DNA of 64,000 nt from Phalacrocorax aristotelis (Eukaryota; Chordata; Aves; Suliformes; Phalacrocoracidae): contig NC_134311.1 of assembly GCF_949628215.1 (NCBI RefSeq), positions 21,142,582 to 21,206,581 on the forward strand, given 5' to 3'. The notes beneath the pieces were generated by a model that was given only the letters and a program-made list of their open reading frames with translations, did no database searches and was not told where the DNA came from. A program made the translations under genes and the position numbers. The number at the start of each line of letters is the position of its first letter. The first letter of the stretch is position 1. Positions 39,401 through 52,200 of this stretch are shown here, in pieces.

Positions 39401-40681
39401 CAACATTTTGGGAAGCAAACCTGTAAAGCACCTATGCCTGTTCAACTTGTCATATGCAATTACAGCATATTATATTAGCATTGTACTATTTTTTAAAAAA
39501 TGTTCAGTCTAATTACAGTTGAACTGTTATTTTGATGTTATTTTCTAACGGTGCCTTTGTTAATTTAATTTACAAGAAACGCTTCCATTACATTACTCTC
39601 AAATGCTTAGAAGAGAAATGAGATTAATTCAAGTAAAAAAAAAAAATATTATAATTTTACATCTTCCGCTATTTTCTGCTAAGTCAGGGCAAGGTTTCTT
39701 TTGTGAAAGAAGAGGTACCCATTCCCTTTCCACACTGTGGAATCACATGTTTACCTCTCTGAAGTTGCCACCTACCTTCTTCTGTTTGGCACCTGTGAAA
39801 TAGATTGCACCTTTCTTCAGGAGTTCATCTCACTACAGGTGATTGTCATTCCCAAAAGCTACCGATATATCAACCTTCTCAAAGAACGCATGCTTGCTGT
39901 TTCTGTCTTATTTTTTTTAATATAAATGATCTATGGCTAAGGCATAAATGACAGTGACCATATTTCACAATAACATTATCTTTTATTAGAGATCTTATTT
40001 TACATATCCCCATAAGATATAAAACCTTCCACAAGAAAATATCAAAAACCTTCAATTGAAACCAGTTTGTTTCAGACAACATGAGCAAGTAAACCAAAGA
40101 CATTTAAGATAAAGGAATGTAAAAAAAAAATTCAGTACAGGTACAATTCTGATATGGAAAGTAATTACAAAGTTTTAAACTATTTCTTACACAGCATCTT
40201 CTTTAAAACCATACAGGAAGGTAAGGATGTTTGGTTCTCTTAACCAGTAGTTATAAACACAGCAGCTATAAAAATAGAAAAAAGAAAATAATATGATTAA
40301 ATTAGATGGCCAACGCATGAAGAAAACAAGAACTTAATCAAAATATCCAATATATCAAAAATTCAGTGTAATAATTCATTAAGAGTTGTTGAACAAAACA
40401 AAAAAAAAAATCAATTGACAGCCACATTCTGAACCTATTAAGGTAAAATTTATTATCAGACTTTGGAGTTCTGACTTCTTTAAGGATTTTAGGAAAGTAT
40501 TCCAGATTGAAGGCTGTTCTGTTGTTACACAAAGAAATGCAAATAAACGGAACAAAAATTAAATCTGCTGGTTAAGGAAGATTCAGGCATGATGATTGTA
40601 CTGCTGATGATAAAATAAAAGACCCAATGTTATATGAAACATCTTTTGGAAGCAATTCCAACAGGCAAAACTCTTTAAAAC
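36441..40681. other. Gene-free AT-rich stretch downstream of MAN2A1
   Basis: No transposon or exon recognised. The part nearest 40,681 could still be MAN2A1 3' UTR if a distal polyadenylation site is used. Confidence 0.5.
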
Positions 40682-42782
40682 TTTATTGCATCAAAATTTT
40701 ACTTTTCTGCCTAACAAAACTGAAATAGTATTTCGAAAGCTCTTGCACAGAACACATAAAAGTCTCTGAACCATTTTAATTCTGAAGATGCAATAAAATC
40801 AATGTTATGAGAACTTTCTGCTGGCAACTCTACCAAGCTTTGCGTTCCAACAAAAATAGTATTTTCAAACACTACAGCTAAGAAAACTTACAGTACATGT
40901 TTATTGCATGAAAACATCCGTTTCTTGGATCCATCTGATTCTTCCGTTTGTGGTTAGTGGTTCTTGTATTTTTGACATAACTTGCACCAGATCCTACTAA
41001 GAATTTCATTAATTACAAAACACACAGTAGCTTGAATTAAGTAGGGAAATCTACACAATCCCAACAAAGATCCATCCTATGACAATTCAGGAAATCAAAG
41101 TTTCACTTTCATTTTCTTTTAAGATAGCCTGTAGCTACATGATATAATTTGATACACTGTAGAACAACGATGAAATCAAACACAGTAGGCAATATTAGAG
41201 TTAGAAAATAGCACATCTTTTTACCAGTTATGATGACTTTTCATGCATTAGTATTAAAGATAAGCAATGATGTATGGAAAAGTAAAGCATAAGCAAGAGA
41301 TAGAAGAAAGAGTTATGAAGATAAATGAAGACTTGGAAATGGGATCATACTCAAGTGCATGTTTATATACATTAACTGTAAACAGCAGGTCTACTTAGTG
41401 AAATATTTTTCACACTTGAATGGCTTCAGCACTAAATATGAATTACTTAATAAATGAAAACAAAGCAAAACGTAAGACTCCATTCTTCAGTAATGTGAAT
41501 GCTGGCAATGTAAGTGAGGTTGTAAGTTTGAAAAATGTTGTTTAAAATATAGGCACATGATTCTGAATTAATACGTCACCACAGTCTGTGACATGCAAGC
41601 ACACATTTTGATGGGACTGCAAAGTATGTCTTGCTAACTATCAACCCTCTGCATCAAGCTGCAATGTCCTTGAAAGCAGCTGAATTTAGATTTTACAGCA
41701 ATTCTTTTTTTGTTGTGTTTCATGTTATGACATCATTTTAATACATTCAAATAGTCAAAATGTTCAGAATAAGATAGCACAAACTTGGTGCAGGAGGACA
41801 TAGATCAGAGTGTGGCCAGCATTGTCAAATTGAAGATACACAGCTTAAGTATTATATAAACTACCTTTCCCCCAAAAACATTAACATAGACACCAAAATC
41901 GTAACAAGACGTATCAAAAAATAAGGCACATTTATCCTGATATGGTAATCCTGAAATAGAAAACTCATTTCAGAGAACATCGGTATCTAAATGAATTTTA
42001 TAAAAAATCCTGTATTCATGATAATTATGGACATATTTCATCATTCATGATAATGGAATAATTGCACATATCCCAGTATGTCAAGTAACAAAATGGGAGT
42101 TTTATTAAACATTTCCATTGCAAAATTATTTTGTAGGTTCATGTTTTCCTATTTACATAACTCAGGTGAATGGTAGAAGTATTAAAATCTACCATCACTT
42201 ATCACAAGTACTGCAGGCTTTCATTTTACCACAATTAATAATCCCCTTTGTGTTGAATAAATTGAAATTAATTGTGGAATAAATTGAGATTATTGTAATT
42301 TATATAAATGATTGTAAATATTTGGACATTAGCTACTACAGAAGAACATTTTGTTCCATTTTATTTCCAAGCTGCATCAGGACTTTCTAGACTTATTTGT
42401 ACATAAACTCATCAAGGATCAGCAAAGAAGGCTGTTTAAAATCCAATCCCCTCCTTATGAAAATTAAAACACCAGAAACATCATTAGTTAGCATTTAACC
42501 TGAGATTTAATCTGTTGAGAGGTTAACATCTTTAGAAGTTTTTTAACTTGTTGCATTAACTTATACTGATGTTCCTATTCTATGAAAAAAAACCCCAAAC
42601 CAAACAAAAACATTTCTTGCAACATGGCTTTTCACTGTGTTGGTCAAAAAACTTATAGAATGCATGTTTTTCTCACAGTATCCAGAAGCTGGAATAACAA
42701 GAATGTGCTTCTTATTGCACGTGAAACTTGAGGAGATATAATTGCAGATTCCTCTTCTCTATCTGAGTACTAAAGCCAGATT
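40682..42782 (-). other. MAN2A1: Candidate MAN2A1 3' UTR zone (end uncertain)
   Basis: AT-rich sequence directly downstream of the MAN2A1 stop with no recognisable coding potential or transposon. AATAAA polyadenylation signals on the minus strand (TTTATT on the plus) occur at 42360-42365, 42101-42106, 40900-40905 and 40682-40687, with more further down at 40449 and 39982. The sequence alone does not say which is used. I set the far limit at the fourth signal arbitrarily. Confidence 0.35.
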
Positions 42783-42935
42783 TCATCTTAGCCGAATCCG
42801 GAAGGTATTTATCTCCATAGAACTCATATTTATTTCACTCATATTTCTGGCATCTGGAGGTGAATGCATCAAAGATAAAGATGTTGGTGTAAGACTTTCC
42901 ACTCTGAATTTGTTAAAGAGTTTATGCACCTTTAC
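42783..42935 (-). CDS. MAN2A1: MAN2A1 last coding exon with stop codon
   Basis: This 153-base terminal segment encodes 50 residues and a TGA stop (42783-42785 on the minus strand). The acceptor is a strong polypyrimidine run, CCTTTTTTTCCAG|GTAAAG. The protein starts VKVHKLFNKFRVESLTPTSL and ends MEINTFRIRLR, matching the C-terminus of the mammalian enzyme (..STFRIQLR from memory). Two potential N-glycosylation sequons (NMSE and NMSS) lie close together. The first corresponds to NIS in the human protein; the second appears to be a bird-side difference. Whether they are used is unknown. Confidence 0.95.
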   Translation of the reverse strand, partial: VKVHKLFNKFRVESLTPTSLSLMHSPPDARNMSEINMSSMEINTFRIRLR

Positions 42936-43865
42936 CTGGAAAAAAAGGAAATATATTTAGAAAATACTGTATATACCTTAAAATTGACTTTAACCTAATC
43001 TCTAACAACAATCCAAATGATACATCTCCTTACAGGTATCAGCACAGCCAATTCTTACACCAAAGATTAGGAATATTTTTAAGTACCATGACTCAAATGC
43101 TATACATGGAATTACATCTTTTTGGGCAGTGTCCACTGGCCATATTTCAAAGCAAGTAAGTTAAATCAATATATTAAAAAAATATCAGAAACATTTGGAT
43201 TAAAACTATTCCTGTTTATAAACAAAACAACACTTACTCTTCTGCTTAAAGAAAATTCCAACCTATTTCAAAATTAGATTACAAAGTTTCTACAGATTCA
43301 TAACCATCTAGTCCAACCGTAACCCTCAGAACAAAGTTGTATAATTTATATTTCATAATCTTATGTATCACATCAATTCTATAGCAATTGCAAAACCTCA
43401 GATATTTGCAATGGTGTAGGTCATGTTAAGTGAGCATGGGTAGAAAAGGACATGCAAGAGTTTTCAAAGTAACAGTAATATAATTTGTGGATATCTTAAT
43501 ACTACTCAAAAGCTACGCTTCAGAAGATGGAATATGACCCATTTAACTTAGTAAAGTTCTAAAACACTATTAAAAACTTATTTGAGAAATACTAATCTGT
43601 GTTATACGCAAAAACATTTATAGGAAGTAATGAGATTAAAACTGACCCAGAAGTTTACTTGTTGATGCTTACATGGTCATTCCCACACACCAGCAGATCT
43701 ATACCTTTATCAAATAGAACGCAGCTTTCAAGATAAACTTATCCTGAGTTATCCTGAAAGCAGAACCATTGATAAACAACCATCTATGCTTCACCTATAA
43801 TTTGATTTAAAGTCAGTGTTTCTGCAATACTTGTACCATAAGCTACCTATAAAATGTCAGTATAC
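42936..43865 (-). other. MAN2A1 last intron
   Basis: A 930-base intron with consensus GT and AG ends. AT-rich, with no repeat or motif I recognise. Confidence 0.85.
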
Positions 43866-43976
43866 CTTTCCCTGAGTAGTGGAACAGAGAAGACCCATGT
43901 CTCTGTTTGAAAATCTACAGTCAAAACCCTTTCTGTGAAGAATCAGAGCAGCTTCATCAGACGGCTCAGTATCTAC
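43866..43976 (-). CDS. MAN2A1: MAN2A1 coding exon (second from last)
   Basis: This 111-base exon encodes 37 residues, beginning [20 protein letters not shown] and ending [10 protein letters not shown], phase 0 at both ends. The minus-strand acceptor is TTTATTTGTAG|GTAGAT and the donor is [25 protein letters not shown] is a hallmark of the C-terminal domain of MAN2A1. The exon has no internal methionine start and is too short to stand out as an open reading frame. It was found by looking for the expected continuation between its neighbours. It joins ..TIQSK upstream to VKVHK.. downstream. Confidence 0.94.
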
Positions 43977-46900
43977 CTACAAATAAACAAAATAAAATAT
44001 TACTCAGGAAGTATCAGAGCTAGAAAGATGTTTTAGGACCTCATAAAATTATCATTACCTTACAGTGCTAGAGCCACTTATGCTTGAAATAATCAGCCTA
44101 TATTGAACGGTCATGTTTATTTTAATGTTTATAAGACTAAGCACAGAAAGAACTGAACAGCAAAGAGAGTTTAGATATACAAAGTACTACAGAACATAAA
44201 AGTAAGTTGTTAACCACAGAGTTCAAAGCTCAATAGATGCACATGTACAGACTCAGAATTTAAATGTAGCTATCACAGTTGTATTAATTGCCTTCCCAGA
44301 AAAATTATATGGCAAAACCAAAACCAAACTAGAAATCATATGCTAACTACGATATCCCATTTTAAACACTCATTGTGACTATGTTCCATCAAGCTTTTAT
44401 TCTGCAAAGCTGCCCTCTAAAATGTAACTCAGCTTAAGATGTACACAAAACTGTACACTAAAATACAAGTATTAAATGAATTTTATGTTTATAGAGAAGA
44501 CATACATTGCTCTTATGCCTCAACAGGCGTCAAAGAGTAACCCAAGAGTAACTCACAATCACAACTTTCTAGTTTGGACCAAATCACTAAAATTCACTTA
44601 GGACAAATGGTCACAAGAATAGCATATAAATGCCTCAAATCAGAATCTTGTTTTGATATGTACTTCAGAAAACAAAGCCATGGCTTAGAACTGGCTGGGA
44701 AACTTCAATTTATACAAAAGCTTCATTTTTTTTTTCATTTACACTAAGATGTAAAAACCCACGAAATCATACACCAGGAGTAACAAAAAAGAAATTCTTC
44801 TTCACATTATAGATGAATGTGCATGCAAGCTATCTTCACACCACACGAGTGGCACAAAAAAGATGCCCTTCATGCTACAAGCTGTTTGCTGTATTGTTAC
44901 ACTCACCGTAGTAATTTATTTTCTATGATGCCTTACTTTTTTTTGTTGTTGTTGTTTTACATTCTTCATCTGTTCATCTTATTACCTATATAATAAGGTC
45001 TTAAAAAATTGGTTCTATCTGCAGCCATGCCAGATCTTCAGGCTATTTTAGTCTAATTTATTTCTGGGTTACTTGTTTTTGTCCTGGTGCTTTTTCCCAA
45101 AACCCTCTGCTATAAGTTATGTTCATTTCTGGTACTTCAGTAAGCATCTAGGGCCTTGGAGAAACCTATGCCACCAAGCACTAGGCATTTTGTGATGCTT
45201 TAGCTCTTGAAGGTGTAACAAACAACAGGTCTTAATCTAACAGGCTTCAGATCCAAATCAATTGTCTCCTAATAAAGGAGATCTTGGGACAGCTTGATAG
45301 TATGACAAACTCATAGTATTAAGTACTCATTCGTATAATAGAATACCATTAACTGATAAACTTAGTATTAGTGTATTCTAAGTAAGTTCCTCATTTAAAA
45401 TAGTAAAAACTTATTGAACAGTATTTGGAATTGAAATGAGATACTTTGCAGTAAAACATTGGTAAAAACTGTGCATAGCTTATAAATCATGAAAAAAATT
45501 CAGTTTGAGAAGATTTTAATGAACAACATTAGCTTATAACACCTAAAATCAGGTTTTTAATTAACGAATGGTGTCTACAGTCAGAATATTCAAACAAGTT
45601 TTCAGTACGTAATATCACTGATGATTGAAAAAGTTCTTAGCCTGTTATTGGAACAGTAGTATCACTTTCTACATTAAGTAAGGTACAAATGATGATGTGA
45701 CAAAATTATTTTCCGTCTCCAGCGAAGAAATACCTGGCTTGGTTTTCACTGTCACTGATGTGACAGCATTGCACTTAAAAGTAGACATTTTTATGCACAC
45801 GAAATAATACTGTCTGCCTAAACATCAGATTAGTGAAATATTAAAATTCATACTGCAAAAGCCTGACTTCCTATGGGGTAAAATGATGTTAAAAATGACA
45901 AGCCAGTAACGAGTATCAACACTTGCTCTATTAGAGTGGAATTATCTTGTAGGCATCTGCATAACAAATGCATTTATGTGTTTCAAATAATGGCATGATA
46001 TTTCATCTCTCAAGTTTTTAAAATTAAATATAATATTAATTAAGATTCAAAAGATTTAAAACAAAAAGGTAATAAACAATGACACCTTCAAGGAAAAAGT
46101 TTTGGTAAGTATAAACATCTATGATATAGTAGTCAACTCTTTAAAATTCCCAGGACTTTATCAGGCACGTAGCATCCATGTGTAATAAATTCAGCTGTTC
46201 TAACCTATTATCAAAGCAGGTGTAAGACTGAGCAAGTTGCCACAACCTCTGAATGTACTTTAACTTACTTTTTCTTATATGATCTTTAAATTAGATTAAG
46301 TGTAAATTATTAAATTAGATAAAGTGTACACAAGCCTACGGAATGTCTGAGCAAGAATGAAACTAATTTACAAAATATACCTTCTAAACATGACCATAAC
46401 TGCATGAAAACCTGTAATAAATTTCTAAATTTTCAACAAACAACAATATCCTTAATCTTCTAAAACTTCACAGCATTGTTGTATGACAAAAATTCCCTAA
46501 CTACTGTACTATCAAATCAATGACTGCCTTTTGTGGAAGAGTTGCCAAAGTTTGATTTGATTTTCATCTGAGAAGTAAAATGCAGTTCTCACGACAGGCT
46601 TCTAGATGGAAAAATAATTTTGCTAGATTTTCTCATAAGCAGTGTCCCAGGGCAATGCTGCGAAAATTTTTATAAGAAAGAAAACCCATTTAAGCACTTT
46701 TTTATTTGATTACTGTAAGCTAACAGAGATGCACTGAAAAGTTCAAGCAACATGACAAAAATATGTATTTATATTTAATACGAAAGGACAAATTTATTCA
46801 GTTTTTAAATCTTGAGGCCCAGCCAGTAGGTAAAATCTGCGTAAAACAACTAAAAACTGGAGCTTCATTAATACGTCTTTAAATTTCATTTTCCTATGGG

Positions 46901-48364
46901 ATTGATTGGACTTTTCCATGACAGGATCACATATCTTACAATAGCAATATTATTCCCACTGAAAGGAGCAGAGTTTAAAGGGAAACTAGGAATTCCCTTA
47001 CTTTTTTTTTTTTTCATTTTCATGCATTCTTATTTCTACCTTAAATCTTAATACTTTATTTCAATTTGGTATCCTTTTATGTGAAATTCTAATAAAACAA
47101 TTTCTTGAAAAGAAACTTCAACAGCTAAAGCAATGGAGTAGTTTACATTTCTGGAAAATACTGGATTGCATCAATTAGCCAGAATTATGACATTTGTCAT
47201 TCAAATTCTTGGAAGATGGAGAAAGGAAGCAGAAAGTGAGGAGAAATTTAAAAAGGCCATTTTGGCATGCAAGAAATTCTTTGCAAGGCATAGCATCATT
47301 TCTCTGTGGGAAAGAACTGTTCTGTACCTATAACAACAGTCCTCCTATCCTATGACTACTGATAACTTCCACTTTGAAGTGCACAAAGTAATGTTGCAAG
47401 CTCAAGAGCTGTCAATCAAGAAATCATTGAAATACACAGTTATGGACAGGGAAGAGATCATAGCCTCAAACAATCTTATGCTGACTGGGATAGTGAGGCC
47501 AGTATAGCCCAATTAAAACTGTAGAATTCACCTATGAGTAGTAACACTGAACTCAAAACAGCAGACGCAGATCCAGCCTTCCATTCCACAGGTTTCATGG
47601 CCACATGATACAAACAAGGGACAGAAATTTAGGCCTTGAAAAGAGAGAGGGGGCATGTTCATGAAGGTCTGCCCCTGAGCTTGACATGCTGAAGCAGACA
47701 GGTGGTGCTGAGCTGGTTGAGGTAAATGAAAAGATTTTACCCTGAAGCGTGGAACATACACTTCGCATGAAGATTTAATTCAATCTGAATCTTCCTCCTA
47801 CCTCTTCAAAGGCATGAGACCCATAAGAACCAAGAGTTATTCCACTTTGAAATTCAAAATAAGAAACAGTTGCAGCTGAAGGGGTGCACATGAGAGTGAA
47901 CTATTTATTCACAGAGAAAGTGTAAGAAAATGAAATGATTCTCTAAGTTTTAAAAAAAGGATGAAGACTGAAAATGAAGAACTATTAAGATAAAACAGCA
48001 GCTAATGGCAGGTTTTGCAGATATTCTGAATATAATCTGAGGTTATTATAGATAAGCAGTTCTACCTCAGCCACCACAGAGACTCTAAGGGAGAAGGGAC
48101 AACTGTAGTTTCTAAGTATCTAAGTAAGGCAGATATAAAAAGGGATTTCATGTATGGTAACAGCACTGGTGAGTGATACTGCAATACAGCATGAAGTTAC
48201 TATACCTACACTTCAAAAGGTGTTAAAAAACTGAAAAGAATTTAGAAAAAGAAAAGAGCTGGTGCAAGAAGAATGCACAAACAGTTGCATAGATTATCAA
48301 ACAGAAAATATGGTGATTACAATTGTGTACGTTCCTTTGTAAGGAAAAAATATTGAGTACAGAG

Positions 48365-48462
48365 GTTTTTTGTTTGGTTTCTTTTGATAGGCGTTTTGGG
48401 GTTGGTTTTTTTGGTTGATTGGTTGGGTGTTTGTGTTTGTGTTTTGGTTATTTTTGTTTGTA
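48365..48462 (+). repeat. G/T-rich low-complexity tract
   Basis: About 100 bases made almost only of G and T (GGTTGG, TTTTTTTGG and GTTTGTG units) on the plus strand. It lies in a MAN2A1 intron, so the transcript reads it as A/C. Confidence 0.75.
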
Positions 48463-48979
48463 TATCAACCAAAGAACAGTTTCACAGAAACAAAGGACTG
48501 TAAACTGATGTTAGAATAATTAAAATAGGTCTTGTATTTAAGCTTAAAAATATTTTAACAACTTATGCTATGGATGTTAAGATGTGGTAGATTTTTTTAA
48601 GTCTTCTGAACGGAATCAGAAGGGTTTAAAATTATATGTTTTACTAAAACCACAAATTTTTGTACTCAGAACAAAGTCTAATGGCCTTAAATTTCATTCT
48701 TCTTAATGCAGAAGAGGCCAAAGTATATGAGCCCTTCTCCTCTTAAGCTTTGGGAACGCAATGACATGTGTCCCCTTCAGAGACAGAATAATGCACTATG
48801 CATATTATAATGTTGTGAAAAAACAATTACTGTATTTTACATCACTCAATCTGACACAAGTCTCTAGTTCTCACAGATTTAACAAAAACTAGTCATCACC
48901 CTGCAGTTTATCATATCATATAAAAAAAATCACAAATTACTTTCCTAGAATAAAGTATTTGATTAGCATACATTAATAA

Positions 48980-49022
48980 GCTATTATTATATTATATTAT
49001 TATAGCTATAACTAATAAGCTA
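48980..49022 (+). repeat. ATT-rich, partly palindromic tract
   Basis: TATTATTATATTATATTATT with flanking AAGCTAT and AGCTATAT ends. It lies 39 bases past the donor site of the third-last MAN2A1 exon, on the intron side. Confidence 0.6.
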
Positions 49023-49060
49023 TATCATGTTTGCTCATAAAAATAATGATTTGATCTTAC

Positions 49061-49255
49061 CTTTGATTGGATTGTCCTTAGATTGACTATGTGCATGTCA
49101 CAAGGCATGGATGACATGAGGGGAGAAAATGTATTTAGCATCTCCGGGACACCTGAATCTGCATATGTTGTCATTGGAATTACAGGATGATTTAAGAAAG
49201 AAGAAGTCATATGGCTAAGAAGTGAGGGAAAACTGACTGATGCCTTTTCTTCATT
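49061..49255 (-). CDS. MAN2A1: MAN2A1 coding exon (third from last)
   Basis: This 195-base exon encodes 65 residues, from NEEKASVSFPSLLSHMTSS to VNLRTIQSK, and is phase 0 at both ends. The acceptor is GTTTTGCAG|AAT and the donor AAG|GTAAGA. It belongs to the C-terminal beta-rich part of the family 38 fold. The two ends are well conserved with the human protein (SYPSLLSHITSS and LVNLRTIQSK from memory). The centre, around MTTYADSGVPEMLNTF, diverges, as expected of a surface loop. It follows the upstream exon (..GTDV) directly in frame, so no exon is missing between them. Confidence 0.95.
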
Positions 49256-52200
49256 CTGCAAAACACAAGAGAAAATATTTGTAAAATCAAGTTAATTTGA
49301 AAACAACTTATATGATTCCATTAATTTAATAGACTAATTTAATTTATATTCTGTTCATTTAAGTACTTTTGAAAGCTTCTGATCACCCACTAATTCTCTT
49401 TTTTAGTACTAGGTATACTCCTGCTTTTATAACTCATTAGCACATCTTTCAAAATGATCATTAGATGATATGTCATTTTACACAATTCCTCAGTTTTCTT
49501 TGTTAGCCTTTGATGTGTAAACAATGTAGTTCAGAGAAAGAAACAAGCTACTACTTTAACAAGTTGCTCCCTTTTATTCAGTGTCTACTTGAATACTGAC
49601 AGCTAGCTAGTCTTTTGCAGCCTTCCTTTCCTGCATAAATTTCTTATCTACTTTCTTCAGATTCATGTAACTTGTATCCTACATCCTTTCTTTTTAAATC
49701 TAACTTCCAAAAACTGTTTTCTGGAAGAATTGCAACTAAAATCTTTGTCTTGGTCCACAATGCAAAAGATTTCTTTCAGCAGTTTTATTTCAACATTGCC
49801 AGCAGTAACTGAAGGGAATCTCTCCCAAGATTTTACAAGTTTTGTACTTTCCCAGGTTTAATATTTGCAGTGCTTTTACATGGCTGTAGAAGCTGTTACA
49901 AACCTGAGACAACTAAGTCCTACATATTCACAAACAGGTAGTTAAAGATCCACAGAAGCCAGAAAAGAAAACAAAGGAACTTTAAAAAGGCAATTTCTGT
50001 CTTAGAATGTCAGTGAAGTAAGGTAGAAATGGGTGAAAACTTATTTTGCTCTTATTTTTCCTCGCATACTTAATCAGATAAATCCCTGCCTGTTAAAGCA
50101 CATGATTTTTAGTGAAATCTTTGCAGAAAGTTTAACGAAAACATAACTTAAGCACTGATGTACTAAATTTGCATTTTATGACAGGCTGAAGACATGGAAG
50201 TAAAAAATAAATGGAAGATACTTAAAGCAAAGGGGAGCATTATTTATGAGCTTATAATGGACAACGATGACAGTAATTCCTGTTTTGGGGTGTGTATGCA
50301 TGGATGCATATTTATTTATACCTCTGTAGTAGCATCAAATACATCTGATAGTGTAGCAACTGAAAATATGCTAGGGCTGAATTGATATAAGATGGTAATT
50401 TCTGTTTTATTCTTGATGCTTTTCTTAATAATGACTAACACTGTTTCCCTTTTTGGTAGCTACTAAGCATTGAGGCTAGTATTTTTATAGATCTTGTATG
50501 AACCCGAAATCACTTTCCAAAAATGGTCATAGTTGATAGTTGTAGAGGATTGCTCCTTCATGCACTTCACTACATTTATTTACATCGAATTCCGTCTGCC
50601 ACTTTACTGCCTTCTTAATCAATGTTGAGTCCTCCAATTCCTCAGTTAGCCTTGGTTTTTTTTATTACCTTGAATAGTTCAGCATGACTGGCAAGCTTCC
50701 TTCTGATTTTCTTCTTTTCCAATTAAACTGTGAGTAAGCTTGTTCTAAGTACAGCTAAAGCTGAAAGTCTTCAGTTCAACTGACTGCATGCACACTCTGC
50801 CCACAGGGAAAATGTGCATATACATGTTCTTTCAAAGAAGAATTAACTGCTTGACCCCAAAGGAACACCGTTTACTCTGTTGCCGTAGATGTGCTAAAGT
50901 CAGTCAAAACACTTCGTCAATTTTCTTACTACTATTAAATATTTTTTTCTGTTAAGTTGTTTGCTTGCATATCAGATGAATCCTCAGCCTTGTCTAGGAA
51001 GAGATAGCACAGGGCAGGTTGATCTGCTAGGACTGAATCCTTCAAAGTCTCCTCTAAGGCTAACAGAAGAAATGTGAATAAAAAAGGTGCTTTTGCTATA
51101 AATTTGCAGTAATGTATATTGCAGTTGAGAAAGCAGGAAAGATGGAAGGAAAGACACTGGGAACTGCAGATGAATGTGGGTGGGAGAGAATAATTTACTA
51201 TTAATGGGTAATGGGACAAAATTCTCAGATAATCCATAGTAGAACCATAAAGAGTGGCTCCTCAATTCCTAGATTCTGGACATAACTGAGGATTGCAGAG
51301 AAATACAGTCTTGAAGGATGCTGGCAAATGCTACAGCTGATTCAACTTTGCTCATTTTTGCTCCTGCTGTGTTTAGATATTTTATCACAGCCATAAACAT
51401 TATACTTAAGCATTATCCAAAATTCAAAATTTGAAAAGCTGCACTAAGACCTAGGTGGAGATTTCATCCCGAATCTTGTATATCCCACATCTGGGATGAC
51501 AGTCAGTTTTGGATGAGTGCACCAATAGAAGAAGTATAGTAATTCACTGAATCTATGTAATAGCAATGGGAATGTACAGCAGGTGTCAAAAGCTGCCAGG
51601 AGACCAAGGGAAAAAGGGTTTTATAAACACTGTGGTGACAATGCTATCACATAAGATCCACAAGTGAAGGACACTTCAAATCTCACTCCCCCTAGGCACA
51701 TCACAGCCACGAAAGGATTGGAGAACGTCTTTCCCCTCTCAAATCTAGTGATCCAAATTTTCAACAGGACTCTGGGGAAAGAGAGAGATGGGAAGGGTTT
51801 GCACACACAGACAACACACTTGGAAGAACAGTTACTCTATATGCACATTCACTATGTGGGTGGCTTCCAGCAGCACCTTGCTGATGCTAAGTCAGAAGAC
51901 ATAGTCCCACAGTCTCCCTCTAATTAAAGTACTGCTCTCTCAAAAGTGGCGTTATTTCTTCAACTTCACTGAAAGTGTTTAGCACTCTTTGTGAATGAAG
52001 CTCCATCAGCAGCCTTACAAACACTATGTACTGGCAAGATTCCGATCAATGCCATTGATATAGCTGAGTGCTGGCTTAATGAGCTCTAAGCAAAGTAAAT
52101 ACTGACTTTTAAATTTAATTACAGCACATTCATATACAGTTATCCAATTGGAAACTCTGTGTTCAAACAACCCCTTGAATGTGCAATAGCTGTAAACAAA

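Larger units (their letters stand above)
43977..49060 (-). other. MAN2A1 intron (5.1 kb)
   Basis: An AT-rich intron between the third-last and second-last exons. It contains a short (GTT)n run near 44944-44957 and a G/T-rich tract at 48365-48462. I see no CR1 in it. Confidence 0.85.

Noticed and set aside
1..40681. Exons of the next gene downstream (TMEM232 or SLC25A46 in the human order)
   Set aside because: No frame resembled them. In human the gap after MAN2A1 is large, so their absence is expected.
43290..43330. CATCTAGTCCAACCGTAACCCTC as a CR1 3' fragment
   Set aside because: Similarity is about 20 bases without extension on either side.
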